Shown here: positions 12,451-27,400 of the stretch, piece after piece | Layout of the letters: each line of letters opens with the position of its first letter | How positions within the stretch are numbered: position 1 is the stretch's first letter | Assembly (NCBI RefSeq): GCF_000699445.3 | Contig: NC_067196.1 | Coordinates: 1,240,001 to 1,304,000, forward strand | DNA length: 64,000 nt | Direction: 5' to 3' | DNA from: Schistosoma haematobium | Lineage: Eukaryota; Platyhelminthes; Trematoda; Strigeidida; Schistosomatidae | Notes under the pieces: model-generated | Seen by the model: only the letters and a program-made list of their open reading frames with translations | Told to the model about the DNA's origin: nothing | Databases searched by the model: none | Made by a program: the position numbers and the translations under genes

Positions 12451-15400
12451 GTAAGTAAACAACATTTACTATGAATTGTGTTGTATAATATGGGGAAATA
12501 TTTCCTCCCTTCAATAAGATTTACAATAATTTATTTACACTCCAGTCTTTAATGATGATATACTTATATAATTTATAAGCTATAACTAAGTCGATAACGC
12601 GATGATGTTTGAAACGAACGGTACTGGATACAGGTCCCACAAAAAACATCAATTTTATTTGACCAGTACCTCAAAATAGGACGAAACACTCGTCAAACTA
12701 GTTTCCATTACTAGCTATTATCCATCTTTGCTTAGATTTAAAAAATGTTATGATTAGAAACTCTTTATTTTGATATGATGTTGTAGTGAACAAGAACACC
12801 AGTGCGGGACAGTCGAATGTATTTAACACAAAATTACAAGACTTGTTAATAAGATCTAACAATCAAATAGTCAATACGTAATTTATCAGAAGGGGTTTGT
12901 GGAGATTTTTAGAAATTTTCACAAATTGAAATCATGAGTCAGTTGAAGCTAGACCACCATTGAAAACCTGGAAGCACTGGCCGGCTGTTTCGTCCGAGTA
13001 TGGGACTCCTCAGCAGTGCGCATCCACGATCCCGTGCCACGCGGGGCTCGAACCCAGGACATACTGGCTTCCGGGTTTTCAATAGTGGTCTAGCTTCAAC
13101 TGACTCATGATTTCAAACTGTGAAAATACGTAATTTGCAAAATGTCCACAAATTGTCTCAAAATGACTCAGACTTCATTATTCTTACATTTTCATACAAA
13201 TTGCATTCTGTTTCCATTCTTTACTGTTCGATCCTCTTGTCTCTCTGCTGTCAAACATTCTGTTAACGAATAACATCACATACTACTTCTGTCAATATAA
13301 GTAGCACACACCACAATGTCAATTTCAACTTTTCCTTTTGTTGTATACATTTTTTTATTTCACACTATTGAGATTTACGACACTGATAATTAGTCAAGAA
13401 TAGTTTATGAAACACATATTTTCATAGAACACCCTGAGTTCTTGTGTATATTACCTAACTATTTTTGCATCCAAATGATCATATCTGAAAATCCATGTTC
13501 ATTGTATGTAGTGAAATCAAAATGAATTTATCAGTATAGGGTTGTAGAGGTTATTAAGTTTCTGGCTGAGATGATGAACCGATACATGTTAAACCATCAT
13601 TAAAAACCTAGAAGTACTGGATGACCGTTTCGTTATGTTATGGAACTCTTCAGCAGTGCGCATTTATGATCCCGCTTCGCAAGATTCAAACTCAAGGCTT
13701 TCAGTCTCGGGAGCAAACGCTTAACCCCTAGAGCATCGAACCGGCATTCAATGACGTTTTTGGGAAACTTATTCAGAAGCTGAACGTCCAATTCTATAAA
13801 GTAGTAATATTCTTAAATAGTAGGTTTGATTTAAGTTTAAAACAATAGAGGCCTTAACTTTCAGATGAAAGTCGGAAAGAAACCTACCCAATCATTCTTT
13901 ATAACTGACTTAGAATGAATCTGTTATAACGTTCAATTTTCTTTGTATACATAAATGGAACGTTAACTACACTAAATTGCTTCCCAGTGTCTATGATTCT
14001 ACATGACTTCAACACAACTCAGATCAAGAACAGATGATTAACCTAATTAGAATATAAATACATTTCTTCAACAAAATCGACAACAATCCGTAATGATAAG
14101 GATAGGAGAATATAGAACTCATCTTACGCCCGTCAGACTATCTACAAGTCTGACTAAGCAAACAACCAAACATTATCAATATCGCTCATACATCCGAATC
14201 AGTTTGGTTTTATAATGCAAACACGGATCATAATAAAGCAACATGACTACTTATTGTAACTATTTATTGAAATAACGACCACAACGAGTGAGTGGCAACT
14301 GCATTGGTCAAATATCTAATGATTGTCTACAACTTAACCGGAAAACCATAGACATCAGAATTTTGTTTGCTCCGCACTAACTTTACTTGTTCTTCTTTTT
14401 ATTTATATCAATAATGTTATGTTATAAAATAAATATCGATTTATTTCATACTTTAAAGGTGTACAATATCTGGTGACAGCAGATAGTGAAAGTGGAGAAC
14501 TCAAAGGTAAGATAATGAGTAATCTGGGGTTCTACTTGTAACTGCATACTCATAACGTATGATTTATTGGTTATTCAATGATATTTGAATATAATCAAGT
14601 TGCATTTTTACAACATTCAAAAGTTGAAATGTAGTTGTAATTTGAAAGAAAATACAAAAAGAAGGATAGAGTTAGATGATTAAGCTGACATAAACAAACT
14701 GATCGATAGTGTCAGTTCATATTAGTGAATTTCTTTGCATAATTTATTCGAAGAAAACCAAATAACATTCGATTTCGTATCACAATAAACGGAGAGTAGT
14801 TTGCCTAAAACGAATTATGGACGGTTTTATTGATCATACAAATTCGTGCTGTACACCAGAGAACTGGCTTACAACTATTCATCCACGTTTAGACACAGAA
14901 AACATTAAGGACAAGATTAGGCTGACTGGTAAATGAGTAATTCATTGATCAGCAAAGCTTGAAAAGCAGTGAATATTGCTTACTCACTCACATACGCTTT
15001 TTACCCCCAATGGAGCATAGACCACCAACCAGCGATCTCCAACCCACTCTGTTCTAGGCCTTCCTTTCTACTTCTATTCCGTCGTAATTCATTCTTCTCG
15101 TGTCTGTCTCGGTTTCTCGGCGTAATGTGTTCTTTAGTCTTCCTCTTTTCCTTCAGCCTTCAGGATTTCAAGTGAGGGCTTTGCTTGTGATACAGTGGAG
15201 TGCTTTCGTCAATGTGTGTTCTATCCAATTCCAGCGCTTCTACCTAATTTCTTCAATTGTAATCTGGTTTGTTATCTCACACAGTAGGTTGTTGCTGATA
15301 GTGTTTGACCGACAGATCCGACGCTTTTTGTGCAGTAAACTGTTAATAAACACTTGTATCTTCTTGATGATGGCTTTCGTAGTTCTCCAGGTTTCCGCCC

Positions 15401-18400
15401 CATACAGTAGAACTGTCATGACATTTGTATTGAAAATTCAGACTTTCGTGCTGGTTGACAGTTGTTTTGAGTTCCAAATATTCCTCAGTTGTAGATGTGT
15501 TGCTCTTCCTTTGTCGATCCGCGCCCTCACATCTGGATTAGATACACCGTTTTTTTCAATGACTCTGCCCAGATATGTAAAGGTTTTTACATCCTCCAAA
15601 GCTTCTCTGTCAAGTGTGATTCGATTAGTGCATGCTGTGTTATATCGGAGAATCTTGGAGTTCTTTTTGTGTATGTTGAGACCTACTGCTGCTGCTACAC
15701 TGGTCGTCTTCTACTGCATTTGTTGTTGCGTGTGCAATAGAATAACCAAATAATCTGTAAAGACTATATCGTACAGCTGCATCCCAGCTGTCCACTGTAT
15801 CCCATGATTCGCTCTCAGTTATCGATATCTTCATAATCCAGTCGATCATTACGAGAAAGAGAAAAAGTAAAGGTGAGAAACTATGCCTGACACAGGTCTT
15901 TACTTCAAACGAGTCTGTGAGCAGTCCTCCGTGCACAATTTTGTAGTTTAATTCATCATAAGCATCCTGTATGATGTTGACTATCTTCTCAGGCACGCCA
16001 TAATGTCGAACAAGCCTCCATAATGTTGTCTGTCCAAAATATCAAATGCTTTCTCGTAATTAAGCAGAGACTATGTACTCATGGTTACCTATCACACCAC
16101 CTACCGATCTTTCTACAGTATCAAATAATCACTCTTTACTTTCACCTAAGTGACAAAAACAAAAGACATTTATTTAATTCTCTCAGTTGTTCGTTATAGT
16201 AATTAAATGTATACATACATGTGAAGCTAAACCTATGAATTGAAAAATGTCTATTTCATAACATGTTCTTCATATACCATAGATGTATACTTCAAACTAA
16301 AAGACTACACTGAAAGTATCAAAACTCTTGAAAGGGAAAAACGTAAGTCATTCAAAATGGATAGATAATTCGTATTGAGTGGGAATGATTTAAGTTCACA
16401 TACCTGTATGCATATATTAGTTGAGATCATGAGTCAATTAAAGGTAGACCATCATGGAAAACCTGAAGGCACTGAACCGCTATTTCTTATTATTGTAAGT
16501 CTCCTCAGTACAGCGCAATCTACCTTCAATGGACTCATGATTTCAATTATTAAAATTCCTATAATATCCACAAAAAGCCCCTACTGATATATTTTTTGTT
16601 ATTAAGTTCAAATAGAGGAACTAATTTTATACTCGATTCAAAATGGTGAAAAACAATTCCGAGACGGTGAGTTCAATATTCTATTACTGAATAAATATTT
16701 TACAGCTTAGCACGTAACTGATGATTCAGTATAGTTTATTTCATCATTTTTAATAATCTACTCAGAAACAACAGAAGTTCTGTTATTGATTGAGATCATG
16801 AACCAATTGATGTTAAACCACCATTGAAAATCTAGAAGCACTGAACGGCCGGTTTTTCCCATTGGTTGAGGTTACACATTAACACCGTTAGATGCCTACT
16901 CAATGTTCTAGAGGTTAGGCGTCCGCGCGCGAGACCGACAACCTTACGTTCAAGTCCTGCAAGCAGAATCGTGAGTGCGCAAAAAACAGGAGTCCCACAA
17001 TAAGACGTAAAGTGCTTTCAGTGCTTCCAGGTTTACACTGGAGATTTAACATCAATCGATTAATGATTTCAATCGAAAACATAATAATATCTGCAACCCC
17101 ATACTGATAACATTATGCTGTTTGATAATATAAATAGTGTACTATTGCTCTATATCACTCAATTCAGTGTTTTATATTTAGTCATGATCATATATTTGAG
17201 CGATAAAAGAAGGTTTCTTTTCAGCTTTTACACTTTCATTCAACATGATAACGATTAAATACAACTGCAAATTCATATTTTTTGATTGAGATCATGAACC
17301 GATTGATGTTAGACCATCACAATTGAAAACCTGGAAGCACTGGACGGCCGTTTCGTCCTAATGAGGAGACACCAGTGCTTCCAGGATTTCAGTTGTGATG
17401 GTCTAACATCAATCGGTTCATGATCTCAATCAAAAAACTTAATAATCTCCACAACCTCTATACTTGCAAATTCATATGCCAGAAAACTAAATTCAATTTA
17501 TATCTTTTGCCGACAGATATCATTCACATTACCAATACATGTTAACTCTAATTCTAAATCGTCTAGACACTTGTCAGTAAAGCTATTCACTGATCAGATG
17601 AATTAGATGTTTACAGAACAGCTTTTCTCTTCAGAATTCACTGATATCCTTGTACTGCTTTTGCGTTTCATAGAAATAATGAGGCTAGAAGAATTGTATG
17701 GAGCTAAATGGATTTTAGATCTGTTCGAAAGTAGGTTGATGTGTATGTTTATTTATTTATTGCAAATATATTGTAAAATATACCTGATGATAATTGTCTA
17801 ACAACGTCGATAGAATAACTTTGATCAGAGACAATCAAGGAAACCATTGAAATTGTGTCCTGAGTTTGGAAGAGACTCCCTATTGAGTGACTACGACAGT
17901 TCATGATGAAACTCGGGACTCTTATGACGTGATGATATCGATACTCGTTCTGACAACCAGAGAAGCAGTTATTAAAAGTGGACGAAATTTCCAATCAAGT
18001 TATGAGACTGTGAATGACATTTGGTGAACATTGTAGATGAGAACATACAATCAGACATTGTCTGCAATGAGTGAAGCTGGTTGGACACAGTCTAGGCAAA
18101 AGAAAACAAACTACAAACCGGGGTGTTCAAAATGGATAACATCAGGTATGAATATATGTTATGAGGCAATATGTTTTGCGACAAACGCACAAAACTGGTG
18201 TGTTATTTGCAGATGTATGTGTTTTCAAAAAGAATTGGTTATAGGTGTATCCATATTACCACACAAACACATACACAATGCTACATGGGATTCGCCACAA
18301 CACACTTCACAGAACTAGATCGATGACATTCACGTGAATAAATAGTTGGGCAGTTTGATGTAATAGAGGTGCTTTTGTCTCTGTGAATCAAAAACCGGTG

Positions 18401-21400
18401 GTTCTGATCTAGATGTGAAAGCAAGAATTAAAAATGGAAGGGCAACACTTCTGCGACTAATGGATATCTGAACCTCAAAATATATGTCACTTCTAGTCGA
18501 AGTCGAAATTTTCACTCTACATTTTTAAACGAAGTCACTGAAACCTGCAAATTATGACAACCAACATCAGTTGGATAGTGTTTTTTGTGATGTTTTTAAG
18601 AAATATGCTCTTATTCTTTTGACGAGATAGTTTAACCAATAATTGACTGTGTCTGTGAACAAGCCAACAAGGAAATATATGTAAGGATGATGAATAGTAA
18701 TTAGCATGGACTGTAAAGGTGCCAAGACTGTGTTGATTAAAGATCATCGGTCAGCAACATATGCTTCAATTGAGGCTATCGTTTTAAGTAAGTAATTTAG
18801 GAACGCTCTGGTTTTGCCACAGTTCATGGGCTCCATGGTGGTTAATTAGTGGGGAATGAGTAACAAAATACAACCATATGCAATTAGCAAATATCATCCA
18901 AAATTTAATGTTTGCGTTTGGACAAACGGTTTGTAAATGCATTATCAGTGCAACAGAATGACGGAGTAATATTTCTCTAAATAACAATGCCATTTCGGTT
19001 TCTAAGACTAACATTCGAGTACCTTTTACCAAATACAGATATCAGTCCCAATGATCGTAATTTACTGCAGACGTACTCAGGTAAGTCAATTCATTTTGTG
19101 TGTATTTCACATTTATAACTAATAAATAACTGTGGCAAATTGGATTCTGTCACTCATATTGACACATTTATAATTTAACCACGATGTTATCTAATAGATA
19201 ATTTCGAGATAAGTAGAATGAAGCAAATTTTAACGTTGTTGTATTCACTGGAGTAGATGTGTGCCCAGTTTACGAAAGTTTATCATATCAAAATATACTG
19301 TGGAATATCGACGATCGGTGTTGCTTTCACACGACTTACATTCAATACTATTTTATGATTAAACTTGGATTAATTGCGTTTGTAGCTATTCTAGGGTCAC
19401 TGCCGGTCCAAAGGGCGTGTAAAGGAAGAGGGTTAGACATGATGTCAGCAACTCCATCCCGTTGAAAATTATCCTGTTCAAAATACATTAACGAGGTTAA
19501 AAAAGTTAGACCATTTAAAATCCGCCCTCCTAGTGAAGGAAGAACTATGATGCTTCATGATGAAAGGCGAGATTCTTTGAAAGTCACACAGCTGATGTTT
19601 CTTCTAACAATCAGATCAACAATTATTATTGAAATACTGAACGTCCGGACAATGTGTCAGACTGGTAGAACCAGTCAGACAGCTATGGAAATGAGAAGTG
19701 GAACTCGTTTGACTCATGTTGGACAAAAAATACTAGATTCGAGGGAGATGCTTCTGTACTGTAGTCAAAAAGAAGGATATGCCCAGCGCATGCAAGCATT
19801 TGCTCTGATGTTGTTCAAGGAAGCACAAAAATTACTTATGGGAAGGGAATCTCAGTGATTAATGATCATAAAAGCATCTTTAAAAACGAAGAATGAGGGT
19901 ATTACAATGAATAATACCCAATGTTATGCACCCACCAATGATAGCGACGTCGATGATAAAGATCAGTTCTAGGACAGGCTGCAATCGATCATAGCGAAGT
20001 GCCCAGGAAAATGACCTGGTGGAGGATCTAAACATCAAAGACGTAATGCAAACAACGTTTATGAAGATATCATGGGACAACATGAACTGAGAGAAAGGAA
20101 CAAGAATGGGGTGAGATTCGATAATCTATGTACACTCAAAAAATTGTCTATAGATGGCACAATATTCCCACATAAACCTATACACAAAGCTGTATGGGTC
20201 TCATCGGATCACATTATACGGAATCAGACCGATCACACTTGTATCATAGACAAATTCATAATGTAAATGGAAGACAAGAGGACCAAGAAAGGAGTTGACA
20301 TAGCTTCAGATCACCATCTGATAGTGACCAAGATATACTAGTTACATGCATTATATTACGCTGTATAAATTGAATTTAGACTTCATGAAATGATTATTAG
20401 TAATCAGAAGTTATTTTGATGTTTATTATACATAATTGATAGAAAAGTAAAACAAAGATGAACATTTCATTAACCTAAAAGTCTATGTTACCACTTTTAT
20501 CAGAATATTATGGACGAGTATCTAGTATAAAGAAGAATTCAGATGTCTATGAATATCGTAAGTTATTATTATTATTATTAGCTTTATTCAATATTATAAT
20601 TTTGGTACAATATAGAATTCTCAGCGCAAAGTATTTCAACAAGTTTCCGTTTCTTTCTTCTTGGTCGGTCCTGGCGATAAATATTGAGGAAACGCCAGTT
20701 AGATGTTAGCACTTCAGTGAATGAACAACTGAATAATGTACATTCTTTTCGTTGTACATTGCCAGCAACCATATTGTCTCTTATTGAGTTTTCTGTAACT
20801 TTGACAACGAAAGGTTGTACACTTTTCAGAAACGCAGCAGAATAGGTTATGCGATTAATAAACATAATGATATATTAAAACAAACAACAATAGATAACTT
20901 GTTGAAATATCTAGATGGCAGGAATAGGTAGCCCAGATGCTCAAGCAGGCCGCCCTTAAACACATTTATTTCTATAAAGTAATGAGTTTCTCTTTGATAA
21001 ATTTCGATGGAACAATGAGAAGATCTAGTTGATCGGAAAAATTTGGTGATATATTTGCGCTATACAATCTGGTCACACACATATATATACTGGTCAGGGC
21101 ATTTTTTAACGTATAATTAAAATGGAGCACAAAATTGACAATTAATACAGCTTTTAGAACGTTGTATAGAAATTGTCAAAGAACAACTGTTGAGTTTATT
21201 TAAACCCCCCTTTATGTGTACATAACCAATTTGTCGTGACCTTGAGTTTACCTTGGTAATCCTTAAGTCTTTTCATCAGTTGAGATCATGAGTCAATTGA
21301 AGCTAGATCACCATGAAAAACCTGGAAGCATTGGATTATTGTCTCGTCCTGGTATAGGACTCCTCAGTATTGCTCATCCACAACTTCACCTCGCGGGATG

Positions 21401-24400
21401 CGAACACAGGACCTATCAGTCTTGCGCTAGGCTCTAAGTCATTCTATAGCCTAGGATAACACGACAATTTATTATTCTTTCTCTCCCCCCTTTTGTTATT
21501 TTGCTTGAACATTCATTGAATTGACCTTTATTAATTTTCATTTTAAAAAATGCCCTGACAAATATATGTGGGTGACCAGATTGTTCGAAATGTATAGCGC
21601 AAATACATCATCAAGTTTTTCCGATCAACTCCATCTTCTCATTGTTCTATCGAAACATCTATTTATGTTATAATTTGACGTTTACCATACATTATATTGC
21701 ATAAGTCTCATATGTATACAAAATTCCTATATCTAGTTTCCGAATGTTTTGATCTTTGAAATGAAACCTGTCACAGTAACTTGTGATTGTTTTCAAATGG
21801 AAAACAATGTGACTAAAAGTGAATCATTTTTTCATGTTCAAGAATTAAGCAAATCACAATAGTAGGCTGCTTAGTAGCTTTTATAATGAGGTTGTATTAG
21901 ACAGAAACAACTAGCCATATTTATGTTTTTTTTCCTATATTATATATCAGTGTACTGTACGTCAGTTTGTTTGATTCTAGTTTACGGCTTCAAAATCTGG
22001 TCATTAAGAGTAGAAGATACTCGTCAGCTACTAACATTTGACCACAGATACCTTAGAAATATTGCTCGCATCTGCTGAAGTCACCGGGTAAGTAATAGCG
22101 AGATTAGACTCACAGTATTAGGGAATGATGGTAAATCAGTTGATGAGGTTATGAATCTTCATCGACTGAGATGGTTAGACTACGTGTTACGTATGCCTGG
22201 ACAGCGATTACCACGACGTGCAATACTGACTAACTAGTGTTGGGGGTGGTTGGAAGAATGTTCAGGGCGGCCGAACCAAAATCTGGCATCAGTACTTGAA
22301 GCCACTACCTTCTACTATGAGCCATGTTGATAGATGCAGACAGTTTAGTTGGGGTCCGCGTGGCGTATATACAGTCTTTTCCTTTCCATAATCCATGTGA
22401 TTAAAATCGCTTCATATCTTTCTTTCTACCAACTATATATTTGTTTCTGTATTATATCCTTATATACAATCTTTCATATATTAGTACCATTGAGGTAACT
22501 ACTTCGACGAATTCGGTGTTCATCTTGTTGTGCTAATGAGTAAGGTGTGACAACTTAGATCGATGCACATATGTGCCTGATCCTACGTTGTAGCTGACTG
22601 ATTGATCAACTCTTGATGGAATGAATTGGAGTTGGCTTTTATGTAATTCCTAGTAATCAGAGTACTACATTCGACTAATCTTTTCTTTTCTCACTCATCT
22701 ATTGTAGACTTTAGTTCAATAGAATCTGCAATAGAGAAGAAGTGGAATGCGAGATTAAACTTTGATCTGGCAACCAGTAGGTTTTAGATATAAAACCTTT
22801 CAACATCGCATAATCAGTAATGAAATTCACTTGACCAATAAAGAAACTATATCAATCCATTATATCTATGAATGAGTATACTTACTACATATGTAATATA
22901 ATTATATAAATTCCACTGAATATTCATGGTGATCTACGAGAAAATAGGTTGCATTAGCCTAACTTGATAATCTTCAATCAGCAGTTTTTTCAAACAGGAT
23001 ATGTGGTTTCATGTTCTTGAATACAATTTCATGCACTGATAACTGAAAGTCGTTGTGGCTTCCACTTTCAAGCTGATTAACAAAGTCTTCCGTGACATCA
23101 AGTTCACAATATAAGTCAAACAGAGAACTGTCATTTTTGGTACAATAACAACCAGAACCGACACAGGAAAACTGGAAACTCAATTACATAGGAAGCCGAT
23201 CTACACAGATGAAGTTCTTCGAGTTTATCCGTTGCATATTGAACATACATTACTTAAATGTGATAGATCTTCTAATTGAACGCTAGATTCGGTTCCTAAG
23301 CCTTCCTAGCAACTTTTAAGCTAAATCTACATAGCGACGTCAACACGAGAGGAAAGGCAAAACCATGGAAGAAACTCTATACTTCAAAGATTCGTTCATG
23401 TACGAAAGATTCGAGGTTTTGTAGTGTTTCAGATGTCCTTGGGTTTTCGAAAAGTTCTGGGAGGGGCTAATGAACATAGTAGCAGCATAGGTAATCATTC
23501 AATCACTAATGCGAATGTGACTTGTCAATTTATTGATGTTCTGCTGGAATTCTGCAGAAACGTCTAGTAGATGCTGATTGGATAAGATGATTCTCAGTGT
23601 TTCCGGAGCCTTTCGTTTTGGCTTTTTTACGAGGAGTTTTCTGGATCTGCCCCAACAAAATATCATACTGGAAATAAATTTTTGAATGGGTTCAACTGTT
23701 AAAATTATAAATTGATGAAGACAAAATGTCTATACATACTACTTTCAAATTCACATTGACTGCTATTGTTTTTTGTTTCATGCAGACACATATTTGAACA
23801 TGAAACCTTCATCCAAAAATAACGGTAAGTACTTGACATCCATTTTAAGAATAAAGTTTTATTAATCAATATTGAAGTAAGAATTTGTGAAAGTCAATGT
23901 TGGTTAATAACTGTTGAAGCTTACTTCAATACTATGTGAAATCATCCAGTAAATTCACTTGACGATGTTTACTTATATATTCCCATTGTTATTCAGGACT
24001 GCAATCGATCAGTCGTTTATTAGTATATGTGCATACTATGCGTATCGCCTTAATTTACTAGTTTTATAAGCAAAAATGGATAGTGTCAAACAATGGAATC
24101 AGGTTTGACGCAAGTTTCGTCCTACTTGGGACTCATCAGTTGGATGTACCTGTATCGCAAAGTTGATGTTCACTCCGTGACTCGATCCCAGTATCGTTTG
24201 CTTCAAACGTCATCGCATTATCCACCCTGCTACTGTTTCACAATTGCCGCTTACTTGTGCAATGGTGTAAAGTTTGAATTCACTTGTTGATGTTTTACTT
24301 ATATCTTCCGATTGATGTTTAGAACTGTAATTGATCAGTCTCTTATCGGCGTATATGCATACTGTGCATATTGCTGACAATTCCCAAATAGGATAAAGCG

Positions 24401-27400
24401 TGCGTTCACTGCTAGCCACTACCCATCTTTACTTATCCCAAAAAGTTTATAAAATACAAGTAAATAGTAATTGTATGATTCATGGTCTCATACAAGTTCT
24501 CTATGTTTATTTTGAGACCTATTACAATGGTGAACAGTTATGTAATCATTATGGGTTTTCAACGTTTAACAGTAAAAGCAACCCTATGACTTCATCATTG
24601 AGAATATTAATTTTCTATTTATATTCAATAAAACTATGTCATTTCTCAAGAAGCTCTCAATACGAAAATGACATTTGAGGGATATTGTTAAGTGATCATG
24701 TACTTGTATATCAATTTACTCTGTATTTATTTAATAACCTAATCGGAAATCCTGAAGTCTTTGCGAAAAAGTCTACTACTACTACTACTACTCAGCACAT
24801 AATATTGAAAACTGAATTATTGACTAACAATTGGTGCCTTTGATTGAATCGTCATTTTGTGCGAAGGAATCGTTAATCGTAAAAATCAAAATACATTTTG
24901 AAAGAGTAAAAGATAATCAAAAAACCATAAGCTGTGACTTCATTTCATGGATTAATTAAAGTTAAACATTAACACCGTTGGATATCAACTCAATAATCGA
25001 GAGTTTAGGCGTTCCTGCGCCAGACTGACAGGTCTTAGTTTCAAATCCCGCGGTATGAGATCGTGAACGTGTACAAAATAAAGCACAAATCACTTATGTA
25101 TTGAAATGTGAATCATCATGATGAAAACATTAGATTATTTGTATTAATCATTGGATTTCATTTTTATTCTACTAAAGGGAAATCACTTTATGATAGACAA
25201 TCAACTCTGCGACAAACTGAACAACAATATAAAGAATCTAAATGTATGTTTAATAAAGTTTCAAATAAGTAAACCTTTAAAATAAAAGACTATCGGTTTA
25301 TAAGCTTGTTTGTATAGTGAATTCTGTAAGCTGAAATATACGATTGTTCATTAAGTGATCTCATTCTTGATGGTAAATGGTACTATTTGGTAAGTGACTA
25401 TAAGAGCTACATGATCAATATCTTAAAGAATTTTAGTATTCCATAGACTTCTATTACATCATCTAGTAGTTGTCAAGTGAATTTGCACGAAATTCAATAA
25501 TTAATGAAATACAATTAAGGTTACTTCTATTTAAAATTGTGCAGAAGCAACCTCTACATCATTAAGTCTTAACACACACAAGGAGAAAACCAAGATCCTC
25601 AAATACAACACGGAGAAAACCAATCCAATTACACTTGATGGCGAAACTTTAGAAGAGGTGGAAGCCTTCACGTACCTGGGAAGCATCATCGATGAACAAG
25701 GAAGATCTGATACAGACGTGAATGCAAGGATTGGCAAAGTAATGACAGCATTCCTACAGTTGAATAACCTACGGAACTCAAAACAACCATCAATCAATAT
25801 GAAAGACAGAATCGTCAAGACGGTCCTACTGTACGAAGCGGAAACGTGGAGGACTACTAGAACCATCTTCAATAACATACAAGTATTCACAAATAATTGT
25901 CTTTGCAAGATACTCAACATCCATCGGCCGGATACCATCAGTAACAGCCTACTGTGGGAGAGAACAAACCCTCTTCCGGCTGAGAAGGAAATCAGTTAAA
26001 GGCAATGAAAATAGATAGGACATACATTACGGAAATCATCAAACCACATCACGAGGCAAGACTTACTTGGAATCCTGTAGGGAAGCGGAAAAGAGTAAGG
26101 TCAAAAAACACATTACGTCGGGAAATAGAAGTACATATGAAAAGGATGAACAACAACTGGAAAGAAACTCGAAAGCATTGCCCAGGACAGAGTTAAATGA
26201 CGAGTACTGGTTAGCAGCCTATTCTCCTCCACGAGGAGTATCAGGCGTAAGGAAGTAAGTAAACTCATTAAAAACTTGATAGAATCAGGCAATTACTACA
26301 TAACTATTGTTAACTAAAAAACTTTTTTTATGGGGAGAAATATGTCACGATAGGGACAGTTATATCACAGTATTACTAGCGTTAAAACTTAAACAAAGTC
26401 TTTAAATAAAACCGTATTCCGTGTGATGATCTTTATAGTTGTCTTATCTTGATCTTTTTTTTCAACTTCAGTGAGTATTAAAAGCACATATAAGGAAGTG
26501 ATTGAAACAGGACTTACCTTTAGAAAAGTCTACGGTGAGTTTCACAGTCAGCTTTATATGTATATCTTTCAGTGAATACAATAGTACCTAACTTTACAAT
26601 GATTATACAATGTGACTAAGATTCTTAAATAAATTAGGGTTAGGGTTAAGGTAAAGGTAACATTTTAGTATTATCCCATCATGTTTATTTTGAACCTCAT
26701 TGACTAGTCAATTTAGTATTTAAAACAACAGATAATAAGATTATGAACCGTGTGAACATTGACACTAGGATCTAGATTCAGCTAGTTAAAGACTCTCAAA
26801 CAGAACCCATCTTGTTTCGTGAATTTCACTATAGACCACTATTCACATATACAAAACGTGAATAGATAATAGGTTATCATTATAGTTAAAACAGTGTAGT
26901 GAATTAACATGAAAATGTATTTCCTAGTCAGTGGTTTACTTTTTTAAACGACAAACTCTTACGCCCATTACTCTTCGTGGAGGAGAATAAGCCACCCATC
27001 AGCACTCGCCATTCAACTCTGTCCTGGGCAATCGTTTCCAGGTATTATTCATCCTTTTCATATATGCTTCTATTTCCCCACCTAATATGTTCTTTGACCT
27101 TCCTCTTTTCCGTTACTCCTCAAGATTCAAGGTTAGGGCTTGCCTTGTAGTGCAGTTTAATGATTTTCGCAATGTATGTTCTATCCACTTCCAACGTCTT
27201 TTCGTAAGAAAGAAGCTACCCAGAATAAGCAAGTTAAACACCATACTCATTGAATATAAATATAGATTACTGTTTTTATAAAATCAAACCATCAGTCATT
27301 ACCGGTCCTGTTTCCTGCCTAGCCCTTCCTGTTAAGTCTCGAAAACAAATCTCAGCCTCCGCAATATGAGTCCTCTAATTCAAATTTACTGTGTTTATAT

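Noticed and set aside
15100..15753. 217-aa ORF on the plus strand, the longest before the LINEs
   Set aside because: It is antisense to an RTE reverse transcriptase and 3' end; the minus strand carries the recognisable motifs.
17149..17211. Open stretch after TTTTATATTTAG as an extra MEG exon
   Set aside because: No donor leaves it in phase 1; the only GT gives a non-symmetric exon and a poor consensus.
19259..19465. ORF with a hydrophobic middle following CCCAG, as a MEG exon
   Set aside because: No phase-1 donor of useful quality, and the region leads straight into RTE endonuclease debris.
24497..24529. A 33-nt phase-1 stretch between AG and GT that would fit as a micro-exon
   Set aside because: The sequence resembles the RTE segment at about 15655-15690 (TGTATGTTGAGACCTA), so it is most likely a LINE scrap; the donor GTGAAC is also weak.
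26636..26655. TTAGGGTTAGGG, the telomere repeat unit
   Set aside because: Only two units; too short to be more than chance or a trivial interstitial trace.
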